Below, piece by piece: positions 6,943 through 13,278 of a DNA stretch of 14,940 nt. The position numbers were made by a program, and so were the translations under genes. The first letter of the stretch is position 1, and every line of letters starts with the position of its first letter. The notes beneath the pieces were generated by a model, which was given only the letters and a program-made list of their open reading frames with translations, ran no database searches and had not been told where the DNA came from. Source of the stretch: JALYGJ01 sp036558545 (GTDB taxonomy: Bacteria > Chloroflexota > Limnocylindria > Limnocylindrales > CSP1-4); NCBI GenBank assembly GCA_036558545.1, contig DATBFJ010000046.1:1-14940 (forward strand), given 5' to 3'.

Positions 6943-9053
6943 TGGTCCAGAACGTCCCGCTCTACCCGCTGGCACCGCTGCTGTTCCTGGCCTCAACGGT
7001 CCTGTTCGCGCTGCTCATGGCGCGCCACCTGCGGGTATGGGCGTACGCCAAGCCTGCTCCAACCGTCCGCGACGAGCCGGGACGGCTTTCCTCTCTGATC
7101 AAGTACGCGGTCGTCCAGGTGCGCATGTTCCGCGATCCCGACGCGGGGATCATGCACGCGACGATTTTCTGGGGCTTCGTGATCCTGACGGTCGGCACGG
7201 CCGACCGCGTCACCTTCGGCATCATCCACACGATCCTCGCGGCCCCGATCGACGGCTGGCTGTGGCGCCTGTACCTGCTCAGCGCCAATCTGTTCGTGCT
7301 CGGCGTGCTCGTGATGGTGGGCTACGCGCTGTTCCGTCGGCTCGTGTGGCGCTATCCACGGCGCACGACGCTGTCGCGCGATGCGCTCTTGATCCTGGTG
7401 CTGATCGGTGGGGTGGTCCTCAGCGAGTGGTTTGCCGAGGGTTTTCGGATTGCCGCTTACGGCGATCCCGACGCCGCCTGGGCGGTCATGGCCTATCCGC
7501 TCTCGATCGCGCTCGGCGCAGTCTTCTCGCAGAACATTGTGCAGGCGGGCTACGGCCTCTTCTTCTGGGTCAACGTCGCGCTCGTGTCCTACTTCCTCGT
7601 CTACCTGCCGCGCTCGAAGCACCTGCACATCGTCACCGCGTTCTTCAATGCGGCGTTGCGCAAGATGCGTCCCCGCGGCGAGCTGCCCGCAATGGATCTC
7701 GAAGCGCAGGACGCCCGATTCGGCGTCAAGACGATCGAGGATCTGTCCTGGAAAGACCTTTTGGATGGGTTCACGTGCACCGAGTGCGGACGCTGCCAGG
7801 AAGCCTGCCCGGCATGGGCGACAGGCAAGCCGCTGAACCCCAAGACGATGATCATGGGCATCCGCGAGATGTCGGTGGAGTCCGAAGCGGGCCTCCCGCT
7901 CATTCCCTGGATCAGGCCGTCGTCCGCTCCTGGAATGGCAGGGTCGGCGTCCGCGAGCGCCATGGCAGCGTCCGTGGTGGATACGGCGATTCCGTATGAC
8001 GCAGTTTGGGACTGCGTCACGTGTGGCGCCTGTGTGGAGGCGTGCCCGGTGATGATCGAGCACGTCGACAAGATCGTCGGGCTGCGCCGCAACCTGGTGC
8101 TCGAGGAGTCGCGTTTCCCCGAGGAGCTGGCCACCTCGTTCAACAACATGGAGCGTTACTCCAACATCTGGGGCCAGCCCCAACAGTCGCGGCTCGACTG
8201 GGCCAAGAGCCTGCCGTTCGAAGTACCGACGGCCGCTCAGGTGGTCGAGCAGGGCGGAGCGGACGCCGTCTCGGATCTCGAGTGCCTGTACTGGGTAGGT
8301 TGTGCAGCGTCATTCGACGACCGCAATCGACGGGTCGCCCGTGCGGTGGTGACCTGTTTGAACGCCGCTGGCGTCAAGTACGCAGTGTTAGGCCAGGAGG
8401 AGTCGTGCACGGGCGACCCGGCGCGCCGGATGGGCAATGAGTACGTCTTTCAGATGCTCGCCACGGGCAACGTCGAGACACTCAACCACTACAAGCCCAA
8501 GACGATCATCACTGCCTGCCCGCACTGCTTCAACACGATCGGCAACGAGTACGGACAACTGGGCGGCAGCTTCAACGTGGTCCATCACTCTCAGTTCCTG
8601 TCGCGCCTCGTGAGCGATGGCCGGCTGCGTGTCGATGCTGCCCGCGAACAGTCGATCACGGTTCATGACTCCTGCTATCTCGCGCGCTACAACGGTGTGA
8701 TCGGCGAGACGCGCGAGGTACTCAACGCGGTGCCCGGCATCGACATCGTCGAGATGGACCGCAACGGCCGGCAGACGTTCTGCTGTGGGGCCGGCGGCGG
8801 TCGGATGTGGATGGAGGAGAAGCGCGGCACGCGGATCAATGCGGAGCGGACGCGCCAGGCACTGGAGACCGGTGCAGAAGTCGTCGCGACGGCCTGTCCC
8901 TTCTGCATGACGATGATGCGCGACGGCGTTGCCGATGCCGGAGAACGTGGCGCGGGTGTCGTGGTTCAGGACATCAGCGAGATCCTCGCCGCCGGTCTGC
9001 CGCTGAGCGACGGCGTCCCATCAAACGGCCGGAGTCTGCCCGTCGTCCAATAG
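6942..9053 (+). CDS. Membrane FeS oxidoreductase, FadF-type ETF:menaquinone reductase
   Basis: A 703-704 residue protein, the same size as B. subtilis FadF. The N-terminal 230 residues are a NarI-like membrane domain with about six helices and histidines at 29, 72 and 96 that could bind haem b. Two [4Fe-4S] ferredoxin motifs follow: CTECGRCQEACP (about 279-290) and CVTCGACVEACP (about 357-368). Two CCG domains complete it: VGC..., CTGDPAR and TACPHC (about 450-525), then HDSCY, FCCGAGGGRMW and TACPFC (about 575-655). These are marks of heterodisulfide-reductase subunit D-like clusters. In this family ETF is oxidised and quinone reduced in the membrane, linking acyl-CoA oxidation to respiration. 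ATG 6942 overlaps the mogA stop (TGATG); GTG 6939 adds one residue. A LutA/GlpC-like role is less likely given the membrane domain and the ETF genes downstream. Confidence 0.88.
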   Translation: MVQNVPLYPLAPLLFLASTVLFALLMARHLRVWAYAKPAPTVRDEPGRLSSLIKYAVVQVRMFRDPDAGIMHATIFWGFVILTVGTADRVTFGIIHTILAAPIDGWLWRLYLLSANLFVLGVLVMVGYALFRRLVWRYPRRTTLSRDALLILVLIGGVVLSEWFAEGFRIAAYGDPDAAWAVMAYPLSIALGAVFSQNIVQAGYGLFFWVNVALVSYFLVYLPRSKHLHIVTAFFNAALRKMRPRGELPAMDLEAQDARFGVKTIEDLSWKDLLDGFTCTECGRCQEACPAWATGKPLNPKTMIMGIREMSVESEAGLPLIPWIRPSSAPGMAGSASASAMAASVVDTAIPYDAVWDCVTCGACVEACPVMIEHVDKIVGLRRNLVLEESRFPEELATSFNNMERYSNIWGQPQQSRLDWAKSLPFEVPTAAQVVEQGGADAVSDLECLYWVGCAASFDDRNRRVARAVVTCLNAAGVKYAVLGQEESCTGDPARRMGNEYVFQMLATGNVETLNHYKPKTIITACPHCFNTIGNEYGQLGGSFNVVHHSQFLSRLVSDGRLRVDAAREQSITVHDSCYLARYNGVIGETREVLNAVPGIDIVEMDRNGRQTFCCGAGGGRMWMEEKRGTRINAERTRQALETGAEVVATACPFCMTMMRDGVADAGERGAGVVVQDISEILAAGLPLSDGVPSNGRSLPVVQ

Positions 9054-9785
9054 GACCCGTGGATGGCGCGCCATGAGCTCCGTGGCCAGCGCGACTTCGA
9101 GCAAGCCAAGAGTCCCCCCGAGGACGACCGCGACAAGCCACTCGGCCAGGACTTGAGCGCCGAGGCCGGATCCGTGAAGAGTCAGGTGAATGACCTCATG
9201 AACGATCTGTTCAACTGCGAAAGGTGTCACGACCAGGGCGGCAACCAGGACGGGTGCACCGCGAGCGAGCGCAATCGTTCGCCGCAATGATGGCAGCACA
9301 GGCTGGCGTTCCTGAACGATCACCGGGCCAATCAGACCGACACCCCCGAAGGCCACCAGGCCGGGAACGATGAGGAGTTCGAGCCCAATCGCGACGATCA
9401 CGACCACGATCAGGTCCGCGACGACAAGACGCCACCAGGGCAAGTTCCTCAGCACGTCTCGCAGTGAACGACGCTCCCCGTGCAGATACTCCCTGGCCAC
9501 GGCCTCGTCCAGAAATCCGGCGAAAGCCACCGGTCCAAGGACGCGCAATGACACGGCCAGGAGGTCCGCCCCCACGGCTGCGACCAGCAGAAGGGTTCCG
9601 TGCCCTGAAGTCAGCGAGTCGATCGCGTTGTCGGCCAGGGTGGCGATAAGTGCCGGAAGCGCGAAGAAAACAAAGGCTGCAGCGGCAATTCGCCCAAGAC
9701 TCTGGCGCAGCATGCCGTACGCGTCGCCGATGACGCGGCGAGCAGTCAGCGGCCCGACTCCGATCAGATGTGCCCGACTTGCCAC
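9021..9785 (-). CDS. Polytopic membrane protein of unknown function
   Basis: About 254 residues with five to six hydrophobic segments, including AAAAFVFFALPALIATLA near the N-terminus, a pair around residues 60-90, a long run VADLIVVVIVAIGLELLIVPGLVAF, and two more near the C-terminus. Between them is an amphipathic loop with EYLHGERRSLRDVLR. The pattern resembles the integral-membrane domains of GDPD-associated or DUF975-type proteins; I cannot name a family. The start is uncertain: GTG 9785 is used, TTG 9821 would add 12 unlikely residues, and an internal ATG lies at M37 of that longer form. Its last 33 bases overlap the 3' end of the FeS oxidoreductase gene in antisense, so neither gene can have a terminator between them. 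Confidence 0.7.
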   Translation of the reverse strand: MASRAHLIGVGPLTARRVIGDAYGMLRQSLGRIAAAAFVFFALPALIATLADNAIDSLTSGHGTLLLVAAVGADLLAVSLRVLGPVAFAGFLDEAVAREYLHGERRSLRDVLRNLPWWRLVVADLIVVVIVAIGLELLIVPGLVAFGGVGLIGPVIVQERQPVLPSLRRTIALARGAPVLVAALVVTPFAVEQIVHEVIHLTLHGSGLGAQVLAEWLVAVVLGGTLGLLEVALATELMARHPRVLLDDGQTPAV

Positions 9786-9865
9786 ACGCCGATCGTCGCA
9801 TGCCCATTGCAATGGTTCCAACGTTGCAAAGTGGCGGCCACGGGCCGTTGCGCGAAAGTCAAACT

Positions 9866-10225
9866 ATGGCCATGAACCTGAGCTGGAACGGTGTGCTCGC
9901 TTTGATCGGATCTCTCGTGTTGGCGATGCTCCCGATACCCAGGCGGGTGGAGGTTTTCAGGCTTGGCCTGTTCGGCGCGATCCTCGCTTTCGTGCTCGCT
10001 GATTCGGCGCGACGCCGCGCCCAAACCCGCGATCGTGAACTGGTCGCCCTCATGGCCAGACAACCCGAGAGCCTTCCGACCAATCCAACGACAGAACGCG
10101 CTGAGCGCTTGCGCCGCGCCAGCCTGCTACTGAACCCGACCTCACGGGAGTCGGCGGCGGAGCAGTGGCGCCGACTTGGCAGCTTGGCTCGAAGTCGCGA
10201 TGGCGGAGTTCGATCCGCAGCCTGA
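9866..10225 (+). CDS. Small membrane protein, unknown
   Basis: A 119-residue protein I do not recognise. Two hydrophobic segments (about 8-22 and 31-46) are separated by PIPRRVEVFR, giving a hairpin in the membrane. A long charged, Arg-rich soluble tail follows (RRRAQTRDRELVALMARQ and onward). I chose ATG 9866 (a second ATG follows two codons later), because a longer frame opening at GTG 9770 adds a non-hydrophobic, low-likelihood stretch that overlaps the divergent gene. No Shine-Dalgarno sequence is seen. It ends 42 bases before the acyl-CoA dehydrogenase gene, which has its own promoter-like element. Weak but plausible gene. Confidence 0.5.
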   Translation: MAMNLSWNGVLALIGSLVLAMLPIPRRVEVFRLGLFGAILAFVLADSARRRAQTRDRELVALMARQPESLPTNPTTERAERLRRASLLLNPTSRESAAEQWRRLGSLARSRDGGVRSAA

Positions 10226-10253
10226 TCTCCAGGGTGTGAGCCAGTCAATTCGT

Positions 10254-10259
10254 TAGCAT
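10254..10259 (+). promoter_or_regulatory. Leaderless-type -10 element for the acyl-CoA dehydrogenase gene
   Basis: TAGCAT ends 8 bases before the ATG at 10268, so transcription would start at or next to the start codon. There is no ribosome-binding site in the gap. The arrangement repeats what is seen before the DUF4332 gene. No clear -35 hexamer is present at 16-18 bp. Confidence 0.42.
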
Positions 10260-10267
10260 CGGTCGCA

Positions 10268-11428
10268 ATGACCGTTCTCAATTCAGACCAGCTGGCGTTG
10301 CGCGATGCAGTGCGCGAACTCGCCCAGGAGAAGATCGCCCCTCGTGCCGCAGCGATCGACCAGAGTGGCGAATTCCCATGGGACGTCGTCGAGCTACTGC
10401 GCCAACACGACTTTTTCGCCGCCGCGTTTCCCGAGAAATACGGTGGTCTTGGCGCGGACATGGTGTCCGTATTGCTCGTGATCGAAGAGCTCAGCAGGGT
10501 CTGCGCGACGAGCGGCCTCATTCCCGCCGTACAGGAGCTTGGCTCATTGCCGCTCATGCACGGGGGAACGGAAGAGCAAAAGAGCCGATGGTTGCCGGAT
10601 CTGGCCGCGGGCAAGAGGCTGGCCGCGTTCGCCCTTACCGAAGCGGGCGCGGGATCCGACGCCGCAAGCATGCGCACGCGCGCGACGCCTGACGGCGACG
10701 GCTGGGTGATCAACGGCGAGAAGCGCTTCATCAGCCAGGGCGACGTGGCAGATCTGGTGGCCGTCTTCGCGGTCACGGATACAGATCCGGCGGCGGTCAA
10801 AGCGCATCGGCATATCACCTGCTTCTACGTCGAGAAAGGCACGGCCGGCTTCACGTCGCCGCGCGTCGAGCACAAGATGGGCATCCGCGGCTCCACGACG
10901 GCAGAGCTCGCATTGACCGACGTACGTGTGCCTGACGTCAATCGTGTCGGCGAAGTGGGCGACGGCTGGGCGCTGGCAATGAAAACGTTTGAGCGCAGCC
11001 GCGCCGGAATTGGCGCCCAGGCAGTCGGCCTGTCGCAGGGCGCGCTGGACGTAGCCGCGAACTACGCCACGGAGCGCAAGCAATTCGGGAAAGCGATCGG
11101 CGAGCTTCAGATGGTCAGCGCCATGCTGGCCGATATGGCCACCAGGACAGAGGCCGCGCGCCAGCTGCTTTACGCCGCGGCCGAGCGCATCGATGCAGGC
11201 GACGAGCACGCGGCGCGGTGGGCGGCGATGGCCAAGCTGTTCTGCGGAGACACCGCGATGGCCGTGACCACGGACGCCGTCCAGGTGCTCGGCGGTTATG
11301 GCTACACGACGGAGTATCCGGTCGAGCGAATGATGCGCGATGCCAAGATCACGCAGCTCTACGAGGGCACCCAGCAGATCCAGCGGCTCATCATCGCCCG
11401 TGATCTGCTCAGCTCGTTCAAAGACTGA
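10268..11428 (+). CDS. Acyl-CoA dehydrogenase
   Basis: A 386-residue FAD enzyme of standard length that oxidises acyl-CoA to 2-enoyl-CoA and passes electrons to ETF. The N-terminal helical domain contains FPEKYGGLGADMVS. The middle domain has AFALTEAGAGSDAASM, the classic FAD/substrate signature, followed by INGEKRFISQGDVADL. The C-terminal domain has YATERKQFGKAIGELQMVSAMLADM and VQVLGGYGYTTEYPVERMMRDAK. The catalytic base is Glu366 in YEGTQQIQR, the position used by short/medium-chain enzymes. Chain-length preference cannot be read from the sequence. It appears monocistronic, but its electron acceptor genes (etfBA) lie 1.1 kb downstream and the FadF-type reductase 1.2 kb upstream. Confidence 0.94.
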   Translation: MTVLNSDQLALRDAVRELAQEKIAPRAAAIDQSGEFPWDVVELLRQHDFFAAAFPEKYGGLGADMVSVLLVIEELSRVCATSGLIPAVQELGSLPLMHGGTEEQKSRWLPDLAAGKRLAAFALTEAGAGSDAASMRTRATPDGDGWVINGEKRFISQGDVADLVAVFAVTDTDPAAVKAHRHITCFYVEKGTAGFTSPRVEHKMGIRGSTTAELALTDVRVPDVNRVGEVGDGWALAMKTFERSRAGIGAQAVGLSQGALDVAANYATERKQFGKAIGELQMVSAMLADMATRTEAARQLLYAAAERIDAGDEHAARWAAMAKLFCGDTAMAVTTDAVQVLGGYGYTTEYPVERMMRDAKITQLYEGTQQIQRLIIARDLLSSFKD

Positions 11429-11470
11429 TTGCGCTCTCCTGGGACCTCGCTGATACCCGATCGTCCGGTG

Positions 11471-11499
11471 TTGCGCTGCTGCAACGCCGTTGTTAGGCT
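11471..11499 (+). promoter_or_regulatory. Promoter for the structured leader / NlpC gene
   Basis: TTGCGC (11471-11476) and TAGGCT (11494-11499) are separated by exactly 17 bases, the best-spaced promoter pair in the window. The predicted start near 11506 would give a leader of about 375 bases before the NlpC/P60 start codon. The -35 lies inside a hairpin-capable repeat (GGTGTTGC 11467-11474 and GCAACGCC 11481-11488), which has no T-run and so is not a convincing terminator for the gene upstream. Confidence 0.45.
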
Positions 11500-11568
11500 G
11501 ACCGGGTCTTGCCGGGGGAGGAGCCGGCAGCCGACGGGCTCGTAGCCGTGAACTGACGAGTCGCACCG

Positions 11569-11766
11569 TGACAAGCCGCCAAACTTGCGGCTCTCACGTC
11601 GTGTCGGTTGTTGGACCTCCTTCGCTGAGCTGCACGCCTGCTGAAAGGGGGTCTGATGAGGCGTTATGTCGCTGCGTCCCGTAAGCCCGGGGCGCTTAGA
11701 TGGAGCGGGAATCACACGTTCTCGCTCGACTCCGCGAGTCCGCCACAAGTGCACTGACAAGCCGCC
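11569..11766 (+). repeat. Duplicated 12-mer TGACAAGCCGCC within the leader
   Basis: TGACAAGCCGCC occurs exactly at 11569-11580 and 11755-11766, 186 bases apart. Each copy is preceded by CGAGTC (at 11557 and 11735) and each begins a stable hairpin. The two surroundings therefore look like diverged copies of one structural unit. Confidence 0.7.
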
Positions 11767-11865
11767 GAGCCCCAGCTCGGCAAAGGATGTCACCGCCGGA
11801 TTGCGTCCCGCCCCAGCGGGTGCGTGCCACTAGAACGCGACGGCGAGTTGCGGCCCCAGCCGCAA
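11764..11865 (+). other. Three successive hairpins with identical CCCA loops
   Basis: GCCGAGC-CCCA-GCTCGGC (11764-11781), CCCGC-CCCA-GCGGG (11807-11820) and TTGCGGC-CCCA-GCCGCAA (11848-11865) all have perfect stems closed on the same C/CCCA/G tetraloop but different stem sequences. The first is also enclosed by TGACA (11755-11759) and TGTCA (11788-11792). The last ends 15 bases before the NlpC start codon and just before its GGGG ribosome site. Confidence 0.75.
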
Positions 11866-11880
11866 GCAAGGGGATTGTCC

Positions 11881-12387
11881 GTGTCGAAACTAAGGCTGCT
11901 TCTATTCACGTTTGCCGCCGCGCTCTTTGCGGTCGCCTTTCAGCTTCAGTCCGCGCCGCCAGTCGCCGCCGCGACGCCGGCGGCGGAGGTCGGATCCGTG
12001 ATGAACTTCGCGAGTAATCAGCTAGGAAAGCGATTTCACATTGGCGCTACCGGGATGCGCCGATATGACTGTTCCGGACTCGTCTACCGAACCTTCTACC
12101 AGGAGGGTTTGCTGGACAAGATCGGCGGAAGCCGCAAGAGGGCTCGCGGCTATTACCACTGGTTCGAGTCACGCGGACTTGCGTCGAAGACGAATCCGCA
12201 AGTGGGCGATCTGGTGGTCTGGGCCAAGCATCACCACCCCGTCAGCCACATTGGGATCTTCGCGGGTTACAACCGGTGGGGACAGCCAATGGCGATCAGC
12301 GCCCTGGTCAACCCATATGGCGTCAGTCGCCACCGAGTGTTCGGTATAGACAAACCCTTCAAGGCATACCTGCACGTCAACTTCTAG
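11881..12387 (+). CDS. Secreted NlpC/P60-family peptidoglycan hydrolase
   Basis: A 168-residue exported protein. The signal peptide covers about residues 1-31 (basic SKLR, hydrophobic LLLFTFAAALFAVAF, cleavage after PVAAA). The single NlpC/P60 domain has catalytic Cys64 in RYDCSGLVY and His123 in VSHIGIFAGYN. The segment NPQVGDLVVW before the His is typical. These cysteine peptidases cut stem peptides of the cell wall (gamma-D-Glu-diamino acid bonds). No SH3b or other wall-binding module is present, so it is a minimal catalytic form. I chose GTG 11881 because it directly precedes the signal peptide and follows GGGG at 11870-11873; a longer frame opening at 11824 would run through the third CCCA hairpin. 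It is followed by a strong terminator, so it is monocistronic. Confidence 0.9.
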   Translation: MSKLRLLLFTFAAALFAVAFQLQSAPPVAAATPAAEVGSVMNFASNQLGKRFHIGATGMRRYDCSGLVYRTFYQEGLLDKIGGSRKRARGYYHWFESRGLASKTNPQVGDLVVWAKHHHPVSHIGIFAGYNRWGQPMAISALVNPYGVSRHRVFGIDKPFKAYLHVNF

Positions 12388-12430
12388 CCGCCGCCTGTTC
12401 AAGCGCTGACGGCCTCTCGTCCAGCGCGCC

Positions 12431-12462
12431 AACGGGGCCGGTCCCAGTGCCGGCCCCGTTTT
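12431..12462 (+). terminator. Rho-independent terminator
   Basis: A perfect 11-bp stem, AACGGGGCCGG (12431-12441) with its complement at 12450-12460, closes an 8-base loop and ends in TTTT (12459-12462). It lies 43 bases after the NlpC stop and isolates that gene from etfB. The T-run is short but the stem is very stable. Confidence 0.85.
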
Positions 12463-12504
12463 CCCGCATTTCGCTAACCTTCGGCGAGCAAGGGAGGCCG
12501 TTGT

Positions 12505-13278
12505 TTGAACATCGTCGTTCTGCTCAAGGCCGTGCCGGTCGTGGGCACGGAAAAGCTCGGCAACGACCTGTTGACCGACCGATCCGTACAGCTCGAGGCG
12601 AACGGCAACGACGAGTACGTGCTGGAGAAGGCGCTCAAACTTACGGAGGCACACGGCGGCGAGGTCACCGTCCTGACCATGGGTCCGGCCGGTGCGACGG
12701 AAGCCCTGCGCAAGGCGTTGGCGATGGGTGCCGCACGAGCCATCCACGTTGCCGACGATTCGATCAAGGGCTCCGACACGCCCGCGACGGTCGAGATCCT
12801 GACGGCAGCACTGCGCAAAGTGTCTTTCGACCTCGCATTTGTGGGGGCCGACACGTCAGATGGACAGGGAGGCGTTGTTGGCGCCGCGGTCGCGGTTAAG
12901 CTGGGCCTGCCATACCTTTCTTATGCCTCCGAGATCGAGCCGATGGACGGCGGCGTGCGCATTCATCGCATCACCACCACTGGCTATGACGTCCTGGAGG
13001 CGCCGACGCCGGCCGTAGTCATGGGCACGCAACTCCTGGGAGCGCCGCGTTACCCGGCCTTGCGCGGCATCATGCAGGCGCGCTCAAAGCCGGTCGATGC
13101 GTGGAGCGTCGCCGACCTTGGCCTCGCCACGAGCACGGCCGGGGCGGCCGCGGCCACGACCAGGACGCTCGATTCGGCGAAGCCGCCGGAGCGCGCGGGT
13201 GCGACCTTCGTTCGCGAGCCGGCCGACGTCGCGGTAGCTCAGATCGTCGATTTCCTGGCAGCGCGGAGGCTCGTCTGA
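12505..13278 (+). CDS. etfB: Electron transfer flavoprotein beta subunit
   Basis: A 257-residue EtfB of usual length. With EtfA it forms the soluble heterodimer that takes electrons from acyl-CoA dehydrogenases; the beta subunit binds AMP (or a second FAD in bifurcating forms). Visible features are the N-terminal MNIVVLLKAVPVV, NEYVLEKALKLTE-type helix (DEYVLEKALK), GPAGATEALRKALAMGA (about 61-77), and DTSDGQGGVVGAAVAVKLGLPYLSY (about 115-139), the family's central signature. The start is TTG, chosen because GGGAGG (12492-12497) is 7 bases upstream and the conserved N-terminus begins there. The C-terminal linker (about 200-235) is long and Ala/Thr-rich. The stop overlaps etfA (TGATG). Confidence 0.94.
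   Translation: MNIVVLLKAVPVVGTEKLGNDLLTDRSVQLEANGNDEYVLEKALKLTEAHGGEVTVLTMGPAGATEALRKALAMGAARAIHVADDSIKGSDTPATVEILTAALRKVSFDLAFVGADTSDGQGGVVGAAVAVKLGLPYLSYASEIEPMDGGVRIHRITTTGYDVLEAPTPAVVMGTQLLGAPRYPALRGIMQARSKPVDAWSVADLGLATSTAGAAAATTRTLDSAKPPERAGATFVREPADVAVAQIVDFLAARRLV

Larger units (their letters stand above)
11506..11880 (+). ncRNA. Structured 5' leader, unrecognised cis-regulatory RNA candidate
   Basis: The window's largest gene-free stretch (11429-11880) has no supported protein frame but many perfect helices. One bulged hairpin pairs 11567-11579 with 11587-11598 (CGTGA/TCACG outside, AGCCGC/GCGGCT inside). GCGTCCCG 11674-11681 pairs with CGGGGCGC 11688-11695. GACTC 11728-11732 pairs with GAGTC 11736-11740. 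Three CCCA-loop hairpins cover 11764-11865. It leads into a peptidoglycan hydrolase gene; NlpC/P60 genes are classic targets of ydaO (c-di-AMP) riboswitches, but I cannot find that family's full conserved core here. It may be a divergent or new leader class, or a separate small RNA. Confidence 0.45.

Noticed and set aside
6993..8183. 396-residue minus-strand open frame opposite the FeS oxidoreductase
   Set aside because: Composition is low-complexity and the plus strand shows unambiguous cluster-binding motifs in the same bases.
9770..9865. 32-residue N-terminal extension of the small membrane protein at 9866
   Set aside because: Polar, proline- and glycine-rich, antisense to the start of the divergent gene, with no ribosome site; the hydrophobic hairpin begins right after ATG 9866.
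11467..11488. Hairpin after the acyl-CoA dehydrogenase gene (GGTGTTGC/GCAACGCC) as a terminator
   Set aside because: The stem is 8 bp with one wobble, but no T-run follows; the sequence goes on as GTTGTTAGGCT, which fits a promoter better.
11506..11720. ydaO/c-di-AMP riboswitch
   Set aside because: Several short fragments look similar, but the GGGTGAA core, the GTAGGGC element and the ACCCGACAGCTAACC closing segment are not found in order. Left as an open candidate RNA, not named.
11700..12017. 105-residue open frame across the leader and the NlpC start
   Set aside because: Arg/Ser/Ala-rich translation typical of high-GC spurious frames; it overlaps the signal peptide of a clear gene in another frame and crosses the hairpins.
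13101..13277. N-terminal extension of etfA by 59 residues
   Set aside because: The extension lies wholly inside etfB, has Arg/Gly-rich composition, and ATG 13278 has a good ribosome site and the conserved EtfA N-terminus.
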